DNA from: a virus
Length of the DNA stretch: 24,902 nucleotides
Virus record (IMG/VR): IMGVR_UViG_3300025674_000361
Location: 1 to 24,902 of that record
Strand: one strand, 5' to 3'
The notes beneath the pieces were generated by a model. The model was not told the DNA's origin. It saw nothing but the letters and a program-made list of their open reading frames with translations, and searched no databases. Below, piece by piece: positions 16,801 to 21,772 of this stretch (positions within the stretch are counted from its first letter, which is position 1; every line of letters begins with the position of its first letter). The translations under genes and the position numbers were made by a program.

Positions 16801-16983
16801 GATAAATTTTTAATAAGACGATACGTTCCAGATGGATCATCAGTAATTATTGACGTTAATCCACCAAGTACTGGATTTGGTACAACAAGTGGTATTATTA
16901 AAAACATAACTAATAATAATAAACTGCAAACCGAAACAAATGAAATAATTTCAACATTAATTCAAAATGGGACTATTTCATAA
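10822..16983 (+). CDS. Giant tail/baseplate structural protein
   Basis: 2053 residues in one uninterrupted frame, by far the largest gene here. Residues 1-240 are beta-rich. Residues about 405-590 are helical and include SIPEFIRMDPQNQQYDTY and a segment near 565 (PFLSKAKGTKASIRALGNAYG) that resembles phage P2 gpI-type baseplate proteins (RKGT-x-x-x-I-x-x-L). Residues about 630-840 look like a LamG/concanavalin jelly roll, with WWSVMIHYDSGS and GSVQEIRYWTTLLDPEKW. Residues about 930-1120 include INDDIIAELGAWNIGEYIGD and DNSLFKMIKDLIPARN. The C-terminal half is a string of Ser/Thr/Asn-rich beta regions. A wedge-to-fibre role, with an embedded sugar-binding domain, fits this order. No protease or glycosidase active site was seen. 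Confidence 0.75.
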   Translation: MSETTVTLINTTSDTTSSLDQAGIQTVNINFEFDENTYIEYSVYSLNEVLYDIDYEYNNYFLQDNISDNIDIDNITINPVRDLEDIVGVYEGTWLVRYNILKSKCGSSPTKVLYITDISPSRTEIQVDSDLINDFTLASETINFINERETSTYFIDFAINFGRNELLPAINLALDTTTSNTKLFIKLAEPLPPQYQVGSQLTVVERVSNTISYRIDFPPVIIDTTPQQELLPGPNLNLVLKDEFSKGTEYKSFNSITSTQNSSSLYDIDNILSSSGITINQDFTDFNDFIFFSDARTRLENFYYKMSLIESYSSSLQTQQSIPSNNTNIQIIEDNIRDIITNFDSYEKYLYYESGSYAWPKLTNTKPYLNNLTGSIAVREWIGSYDDTSQYYGGLLLSASDYDSQNRNNLMYSIPEFIRMDPQNQQYDTYVAMIGQYYDTIWSYTKDITNKLDADNRINFGISKDIVADALRDFGYKIYNNNYSSTDLYNAFFGYDGTSAGGLASVSLFYPLYYNLAVYGGGVYGLLPTGSSVALNFITSSADPIPLDDINKRVYKRIYHNHPFLSKAKGTKASIRALGNAYGVPDTLLQVSEFGAKDKSAINDWDFYKPIYNKAISTNVDNNPTGSIVTKWFLNSSWGITPSVPRTVELRFKSDLNPDTLPLHPNITQSIFHVTDDPLFDGVELLLHYNGSGSYTSSYSASRIDPLNEYADLILQLPNSASTSFYTASVNLPFLNQDWWSVMIHYDSGSNPSASFELYAANNIYHGDDGTKLGFFDSASFTLTTASDDVHWTEPKNDAYVNAGPGYAGGYQHFTGSVQEIRYWTTLLDPEKWKNHVMNPQSIEGNSISGSDSARESLAFRTREGEDINPIGYQEQVFQSIHPKVAGTLTTTSSFGGTNSNYTVSASYVSNNETHFLNQPIVGIKNRVSDRIRVENLEFPSGDTLSPFRRLQQNTYTSKSYTEGINYIEVGYSPSNEINDDIIAELGAWNIGEYIGDPRDTYDRKNEYPNLDKLRDFYFEKYIKNYDLNDFIKLIKQYDNSLFKMIKDLIPARNTAATGIIIKQHLLERQKYPEPLMSFSDVTYTGSFKSQPRGFITGSSIQVFSGGTGGMFEEYNGLTNRFNITQSYTETIITPSGSISKIHDTQEEFYNGELSGSNITITTQSLNPHCLQYLNIFAEEPTLSNFDTFVYNYTTTSSLQQFTDTRTQPASGELYLASNGADRITRIKISRYDKSGKDLFDILNPATRFAFQLEGNERSINVTRENILFDSFDYSTNNPIISLNQNNYREINFEATNGSGSAPNILSGFINGGAKIQEVIISSFETENDPHNLFDPSTGIYNTPYTPNRQAIVTASVDYTASFSSYSVDNTAAKIRLEVDGLQYGIGTFVQVPFLSDGNDQVFSGSLELTGSSNYIINKGMIGGVPLKLKATVEHPNISRTLSASYEFNNATFRINTSSVTDSNPVGILKSYEPYLGLEDQFNVFEHEFDCQPLLNNAVDIRKSTVFIDVDYSTGTVLPVNLIGILNRTAVKAEIPDSNYTSKSWSNIRYNGVKLSAAVLNNFTPPNTFILSDGTFWPGDKSYGSDPVIEQLYPNFGYFKLLVPTSPELEKATQVKLQYNIDQTGATQKPLLNTPAFFNVEGTYESNNLVDITLNDSFQTDGGNFPTNAAAGINLDVFNTPAKVIRGARRVDPILTTQVASIFDPDIGNEFSESISFTNPSGLDVNYSFQAGYFPNKSYNTNIGAAEFIVTASNEGYDPAGLYNANISTWENTTGEQFNLTPIRFRLQFNLLNTTDVFNVPQGAQAGIIIIKHIRPSIGQDATIGYASLPNQTSKIFNDGSVLAGDPLAVPEIVTPYIFPQAGDSVRIEVQHNALGNIDLGNVNFYGEPEELPQVEITGSFWRTGSAWPNSTQLTSSQDLAQYYNTSKQIQYPGSTFKPINTPFTIKRGDQFRFLGTETKVHTVSKVTTINTGAEAGNILVDIQPPIVDGINLDKFLIRRYVPDGSSVIIDVNPPSTGFGTTSGIIKNITNNNKLQTETNEIISTLIQNGTIS

Positions 16984-16990
16984 CATAATA

Positions 16991-17008
16991 TATTTATAAT
17001 AATAAAAC
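16991..17008 (+). promoter_or_regulatory. TATTTATAATAATAAAAC element
   Basis: It lies in the 32-base gap between the giant gene and the next, 7 bases before the ATG at 17016. It is similar to the elements before 9127 and 3883. A candidate late promoter; AT-rich background makes chance similarity possible. Confidence 0.3.
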
Positions 17009-17015
17009 ATAAAGA

Positions 17016-17687
17016 ATGGGTTACTTAAACAACCAAGTCATTACCGTAGACGCAATATTAACAAAAAAAGGTAGAGAGCTTTTAGCTCGTAACGACGGAT
17101 CATTTAGAATTACTCAATTTGCTGTATCAGATGACGAAATAGATTATACTCTATATAATCCAACACATCCATCAGGATCCACCTATTATGGTGAAGCAAT
17201 AGAAAATCTACCATTACTAGAAGCTTTCCCACAGGAAACTCAGATCATGAAATACAAACTAGTAACCCTACCAAGAGGTACAGCTAAGTTACCAGTTCTT
17301 GATCTTGGATACTCTGCAATTACATTAAAGCAAGGAGCATCTCTTGCAGTAACACCTCAAACATTAAATTATCTTGGTAATCAACAAATTAACGAAACAA
17401 GTGGATATACTTGTACAATTGCAGATGTTAGATTATTAAGTACGTTTAGCGGAACAGGAGTAAACACTGCAGCGGCACAAAGCCAAAACCAACCTATCAA
17501 TCAAACACTTGGTACAAATATATCAAGAACTATTATTGGTACGCAAATTAATTTACGAGGAACAACAATCAATACCTTATTCGGATCAAACGCTCAAGCT
17601 GGTTCTTTAATTAGATCAACTTTAACATTTGTAGGAATTGACTCAGGAGCTAGATTAACCATTCCATTAACAATAGAAAAAGTATAA
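17016..17687 (+). CDS. Virion structural protein, unknown fold
   Basis: 223 residues. It opens with MGYLNNQVITVDAILTKKGR, then ELLARNDGSFRITQFAVSDDEIDY. This resembles the start of small tail-associated proteins in other large phages, where a Kx(G/R)RE-LL motif precedes a compact beta domain. The middle (LVTLPRGTAKLPVLDLGYSA) and the Asn/Thr/Gln-rich end are beta-type without catalytic residues. A possible own promoter lies in the gap upstream. Two paralogous genes follow two bases after its stop or further on, so it belongs to the same structural block. Probably a component of the baseplate or tail tip; the exact role is unknown. Confidence 0.7.
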   Translation: MGYLNNQVITVDAILTKKGRELLARNDGSFRITQFAVSDDEIDYTLYNPTHPSGSTYYGEAIENLPLLEAFPQETQIMKYKLVTLPRGTAKLPVLDLGYSAITLKQGASLAVTPQTLNYLGNQQINETSGYTCTIADVRLLSTFSGTGVNTAAAQSQNQPINQTLGTNISRTIIGTQINLRGTTINTLFGSNAQAGSLIRSTLTFVGIDSGARLTIPLTIEKV

Positions 17688-17688
17688 A

Positions 17689-18708
17689 ATGAGTTTTAAA
17701 AGATTTGACGCTCAAGATATTGTAGTAAGTAGTGATAGTATAACCACTGCTGCATGGTCAGAAAATAGACCAACACTAACCTCCTTCTTTACATCATCAG
17801 TTCAAAAAGCAGGATCTTCAGGAGATTATTATTATAGTGTATATGATGGAGACCCCACACTATCAACTTCTGCTTCAGTTCAATTTGATATTGTTTATTG
17901 TGATAATTTAGGTAGCGGTAGTACATTTTTTAATGATTTAGTTCCTTTTAAATCACCAACCCTATCAACATACGGACAATATAGATCCCTAGTATTAGAA
18001 GATGAAAATTCTAATTTTGTATTTGGTAGCGGAACTAATGTAGTAACAGGTTCACATTTCTATGCTATTTCAGTAGAAAGAACAAGATATAAGGAAAAGT
18101 TAATGCCAGGTACCCTTAATCTACAACTAAGTGGATCAGGAGGATTTGGATTAATAAAACTAACCGATGATTCAAAAGAAGTATTAGTTAATACATTTAT
18201 TGGAGCACAAAGAGCATTTCAGCTTATATCAGGTAGTAATGGTGAAGCATACGATACTGGAAACGGATATGTAGCAGGAAGTGGATCATATGGACTATTT
18301 TTACCCGATATTGCAACAATATTATTAAATCCTTTAGCACTATCTCAATCAATAAATTTAGAAGCTTCTCGAAGCTATGACTCACCAGGAGAAAATTTAG
18401 ATAAACTTTATAATGCTATTAAATTAGGTGGTTCATTCTCAGCTAATGCAGAAGAAACAGTATCCTCAGATTATGTTTTTGTAAGACTAAGAAATAGTGA
18501 ATTTAATTATTCAGAAAATCCATCATTTATTTCAGGATCTACGGGTGAAGTAATTTATGATAACTTTATTAATCAACCTCAAGTTTATATAACAACAGTA
18601 GGAATGTATAATGATGCTAATGAATTATTAGCAGTATCAAAATTATCTAGACCACTACTCAAAGACTTTACGAAAGAAGCATTAATTAGAGTTAAATTAG
18701 ATTTTTAA
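17689..18708 (+). CDS. Tail/baseplate protein, first of a paralogous pair
   Basis: 339 residues. The middle has ISVERTRYKEKLMPGTLNLQ followed by GLIKLTDDS. The end has SEFNYSENPSFISGS, then YITTVGMYNDANELLAVSKL and SRPLLKDF. The next gene has the same blocks in the same order (RSLFGEYIKPGSF, FTDD, YNFSLNPTIIS, YITTVGLYNNNLDLIAVAKL, PQPLPK), so the two are diverged duplicates. The fold appears to be all beta. It starts one base after the upstream stop. By context both are tail-tip or baseplate proteins and may form mixed oligomers. No enzyme motif. Confidence 0.7.
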   Translation: MSFKRFDAQDIVVSSDSITTAAWSENRPTLTSFFTSSVQKAGSSGDYYYSVYDGDPTLSTSASVQFDIVYCDNLGSGSTFFNDLVPFKSPTLSTYGQYRSLVLEDENSNFVFGSGTNVVTGSHFYAISVERTRYKEKLMPGTLNLQLSGSGGFGLIKLTDDSKEVLVNTFIGAQRAFQLISGSNGEAYDTGNGYVAGSGSYGLFLPDIATILLNPLALSQSINLEASRSYDSPGENLDKLYNAIKLGGSFSANAEETVSSDYVFVRLRNSEFNYSENPSFISGSTGEVIYDNFINQPQVYITTVGMYNDANELLAVSKLSRPLLKDFTKEALIRVKLDF

Positions 18709-18729
18709 TCTAATTATATTAAAATATTT

Positions 18730-19662
18730 ATGAGTGTTTACAAGCAACTTACTACTGCAGACACTATTGTTACACCCTTTGAGGTAAATAAAAGCTTTAC
18801 TTTTCAAGGAAAGAATAACTTTAGTAGCTCTAATGTTAATATAGATTTGCTTATAGGAACACTACCAACTCAATCACTATTTAATAGCTCTAGTTTTAGT
18901 ACAACAGGTCTATACAATAATCAATTTCAAGATTTAGTATACGAATCTATAGAACACTTATATTATAGTAATTACCTATCTCAATCATACGGAGATACTG
19001 CCGCTACTGCATCTTTTAATAACGACGGAACCATAACAGGAATAAGGCAAACTACAAATAATTACAATTACCTAACAAATACTCTAACACAATCTAGAGA
19101 ACTACTACCTGATGGTGGAACAAATATCGGTGTATTAACAATACCAAGAAGCTTATTCGGTGAGTATATAAAACCAGGCTCATTTATATTTAACGATGGA
19201 GTCCATAGATTTACAGACGATAAGCAAGGTAATATTTTTACAACACAAAACACAGGTATAACTCATGTAGGAAATATAATTTACGAACATGGTGTAATTG
19301 TTTTTACATATAAATTACTTTCAACAGGATCATTCCCACCCGATACTCAAGGTATAAGCGAATCTTTTTCAAGACAAAACTTAACCTGCTCATTTGATAG
19401 TACAAAAACAATATACGAAACACAGTTTCTATGTAACCTAAACGAAGCTGAATATAATTTTTCATTAAATCCAACTATAATATCTAAACCAGATGGTACT
19501 GTATATCCTTATACTACTGGTTCATGGTTTAATCCATACATAACCACAGTTGGATTGTATAATAATAATTTAGATTTAATAGCAGTTGCTAAATTGCCAC
19601 AACCACTACCTAAATCAAACGTAAACGACACAAATATAGTTATTAATTTAGATATGTATTAA
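18730..19662 (+). CDS. Tail/baseplate protein, second of a paralogous pair
   Basis: 310 residues. It shares with its upstream neighbour the central R-x-x-(F/Y)-x-E-x-(I/M)-x-PG(S/T) block, a TDD turn, and the C-terminal NPxxIS and YITTVG(L/M)YN-x-x-x-(D/E)L-(I/L)AV(A/S)KL blocks. The N-terminal third (MSVYKQLTTADTIVTPFEVN, then SYGDTAATASFNN) has no clear counterpart there. This copy has the segment VGNIIYEHGVIVFTYKLL, typical of a beta strand pair. The ATG is embedded in TATTTATG, with no ribosome-binding site. It is the last virion gene of the block; a replication-type group begins right after. Confidence 0.7.
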   Translation: MSVYKQLTTADTIVTPFEVNKSFTFQGKNNFSSSNVNIDLLIGTLPTQSLFNSSSFSTTGLYNNQFQDLVYESIEHLYYSNYLSQSYGDTAATASFNNDGTITGIRQTTNNYNYLTNTLTQSRELLPDGGTNIGVLTIPRSLFGEYIKPGSFIFNDGVHRFTDDKQGNIFTTQNTGITHVGNIIYEHGVIVFTYKLLSTGSFPPDTQGISESFSRQNLTCSFDSTKTIYETQFLCNLNEAEYNFSLNPTIISKPDGTVYPYTTGSWFNPYITTVGLYNNNLDLIAVAKLPQPLPKSNVNDTNIVINLDMY

Positions 19663-19663
19663 A

Positions 19664-20104
19664 ATGTTTTGGATTTATCAAAAAGGAAAAATTGAATCCT
19701 TAAATGATTTTCCTAAAGGAGCTTTTGGTTTTATATACGAAATAGAGCATATTCCTACAGGAAAAAAATATATAGGAAAAAAGCAGTTGCATTTTATAAG
19801 AAAGCTACCTCCACTTAAAGGACAGAAGAGATGGAGAAAAGTAGAAAAAGAATCTGACTGGTTAAAATATACTGGCTCACATACCTTCTTAAAAGAAATA
19901 AGAAAAGAAAATAGGTATGATGAATTACGTAGAGAAATACTTTTAATTTGTTTTACTAAGAAAATTTTAACATATAATGAACTAAAATATCAAATGATGT
20001 TTGAAGTTCTGGAAGAAAGTTCGTATCTTAATGATAATCTTCTAGGTAAATTCTACCGAAAAGATTTTATAAGAGAAAATGAGAGTAAATCAATTATTAG
20101 TTAA
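19664..20104 (+). CDS. GIY-YIG family endonuclease, SegE-like
   Basis: 146 residues. The GIY-YIG fold signature is seen as GFIYEIEHIPTGKKYIGKKQ (residues about 22-41): the first element is FIY in place of GIY, the second is YIG. A basic stretch follows with KGQKRWRKVEKESDWLKYTG, then LRREILLICFTKK and a helix with a candidate catalytic Glu (ELKYQMMFEVLEE). The C-terminal LNDNLLGKFYRKDF resembles the YN-x-N-I end of the T4 SegE group. Such enzymes nick or cut DNA; in T4 they act as homing endonucleases, though related proteins may serve in repair or recombination. It sits at the border between virion genes and the primase and overlaps the primase gene by 26 nt, so it is fixed in the operon and not an obvious recent insertion. 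Confidence 0.75.
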   Translation: MFWIYQKGKIESLNDFPKGAFGFIYEIEHIPTGKKYIGKKQLHFIRKLPPLKGQKRWRKVEKESDWLKYTGSHTFLKEIRKENRYDELRREILLICFTKKILTYNELKYQMMFEVLEESSYLNDNLLGKFYRKDFIRENESKSIIS

Positions 20105-21008
20105 TCTACTGAATTCAGTACTAGGTCCCTCACGCAATACATCTGGTGGTAATTATTCTTATAAGTGTCCTAAATGTAAGCATCGTAAGAATAAATTAGA
20201 AGTTAACTTAGATCAAGAATCTAAACACTTTCAGAGTTATCAATGCTGGGTATGCGGAGATGACTTTAGTGGTAAATCTCTTTTGAAACTCTTTCGTAGA
20301 TTAAAAGCTTCCCAAGAACAAGTTATTGAATTATCTAAGTATGTTAAGGTACAGACAACAAAGATTAACAATGATATAGAAAGTAAAATAGAGCTACCTA
20401 AAGAGTTTAAAAAATTTGATAGTTCTTTTGAATCAAGACGTGCTCTAGCTTATTTAAAACAGAGAGGAATAACCGAAAAAGATATTGAAAGATATAATAT
20501 TGGTTACTGCACAACAGGTAAATTTCAAAATAGAATAATTATTCCTTCTTATGATAAAGATGGTAATTTGAATTATTTTATTGGTAGAAGCTTTGAAGAA
20601 TGGTCATCATTAAAATATAAAAATCCTACAGTTACAAGAGATATTATACCATTTGAATACTATATTAACTGGAATATTCCAATTATATTGTGTGAAGGAG
20701 CATTTGATATGATGGCTATAAAAAGAAACGCAATACCATTATTAGGTAAATCAATTAATAATGCTTTAATGAAAAAACTTATCTCCTCTCAAGTAGATAA
20801 AATTTATTTAGCATTAGATAATGATGCAATTAAAAAAACATTAAAATATAGCGAATACTTACTAAAGCAAGGTAAAGAAGTCTATATTGTCGATACAACA
20901 GAAAACGATCCCTCAGACTTAGGATTCGATAAATTTGTAGAAATTCTACAACAAACCCAGCCAATAGACGAATATTCGTTTATGTCTTACAAACTACAAC
21001 TCATATGA
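20079..21008 (+). CDS. DNA primase (zinc finger plus TOPRIM)
   Basis: 309 residues. A zinc-binding domain of the DnaG/T7-primase kind is at the N-terminus: C30-x2-C33 (YKCPKCKH) and C56-x2-C59 (QCWVCGDD). Residues about 115-180 include YLKQRGITEKDIERYNIGYC and FQNRIIIPSYDKDGNL, as in the primase core. A TOPRIM domain follows: E206 in LCEGAFD, and D247-x-D249 in LALDNDA, then the ENDPSDLGF segment. There is no helicase domain, so it must act with a separate helicase, as T4 gp61 does. Known role: makes RNA primers for lagging-strand synthesis. It begins 26 nt inside the GIY-YIG gene and overlaps the nuclease gene by 4 nt (ATGA), so the three are co-translated. Confidence 0.85.
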   Translation: MRVNQLLVNLLNSVLGPSRNTSGGNYSYKCPKCKHRKNKLEVNLDQESKHFQSYQCWVCGDDFSGKSLLKLFRRLKASQEQVIELSKYVKVQTTKINNDIESKIELPKEFKKFDSSFESRRALAYLKQRGITEKDIERYNIGYCTTGKFQNRIIIPSYDKDGNLNYFIGRSFEEWSSLKYKNPTVTRDIIPFEYYINWNIPIILCEGAFDMMAIKRNAIPLLGKSINNALMKKLISSQVDKIYLALDNDAIKKTLKYSEYLLKQGKEVYIVDTTENDPSDLGFDKFVEILQQTQPIDEYSFMSYKLQLI

Positions 21009-21772
21009 GTATTTTAAAAAAATCTTATAATAGATTATTAGAAATTTCCGACGATCACAAGCAAATTACTTTAAAGGATTCTCGGTTTTATCAAAGAAAT
21101 GGTGAATATTATCCATCAGTTACTTATGTTTTAGGATGTTATCCAAAAGGAAAGCATTTTGAAGATTGGTTAAAAAGAGTTGGATACTCTGCCGATTATA
21201 TCGTTAAAAAAGCTGGAGAGCAAGGTACTCAAGTGCATGATCTATGTGAAAGATACTTAAAAGGTGAAGAAATAAGATACTTTGCTGAGTTTTCAACTCC
21301 TTTATATGAACCATTAGTATGGGAAATGTTCTTAAGATTTGTTGAATTTTGGGAAACTTTTAAGCCTACTCTAATAGAAACAGAGGTATTTTTATTTACA
21401 GATAAGATGAAAGTAGCCGGAACCTGTGATTTAGTAGTAGAAATTAATGGAGAGAGATGGATACTTGATATTAAGACATCTAATACGATTGCATCTACTT
21501 ACGAACTACAAACAGCTATTTATAAAGAAATGTATGAAGAGTGTTATGGTAAAGAAATTCATAGAACTGGTATCTTATGGTTAAAATCCAGTAAGAGAGG
21601 TCCTAGGAAAGATAAGTTTCAAGGGAAAGGATGGGAGATTATTGAAAGTAAACGCTCATTTGAAGATAATATAGAAATCTACAAATGTGTTAAGAAGCTT
21701 TTTGATATAGAAAATCCTAAACCAGAACCATTAATGAAAAAATTAAATACTGTAATAAAACAAAGTGAATAG
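21005..21772 (+). CDS. PD-(D/E)XK nuclease, RecB/Cas4-type exonuclease
   Basis: 255 residues. The active-site pattern is complete: H78 in QGTQVHDLCERYL, acidic residues E125 and E127 (LIETEVFLF), D142 in AGTCDLVVE, D155-x-K157 in WILDIKTSN, and Q169 and Y173 in ELQTAIYKEMYEE. This order matches the RecB-like branch that includes Cas4 and phage exonucleases. No four-cysteine iron-sulfur cluster set is visible, which separates it from classical Cas4. The likely role is single- or double-strand DNA end resection in recombination or in breakdown of host DNA. It starts within the primase stop (ATGA) and its end overlaps the GTG start of the next gene by 8 nt. Confidence 0.85.
   Translation: MSILKKSYNRLLEISDDHKQITLKDSRFYQRNGEYYPSVTYVLGCYPKGKHFEDWLKRVGYSADYIVKKAGEQGTQVHDLCERYLKGEEIRYFAEFSTPLYEPLVWEMFLRFVEFWETFKPTLIETEVFLFTDKMKVAGTCDLVVEINGERWILDIKTSNTIASTYELQTAIYKEMYEECYGKEIHRTGILWLKSSKRGPRKDKFQGKGWEIIESKRSFEDNIEIYKCVKKLFDIENPKPEPLMKKLNTVIKQSE

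Noticed and set aside
21005-21772. Cas4 as part of a CRISPR adaptation module
   Set aside because: No cas1, cas2 or repeat array nearby, and no four-cysteine cluster; a phage RecB-like exonuclease fits better.
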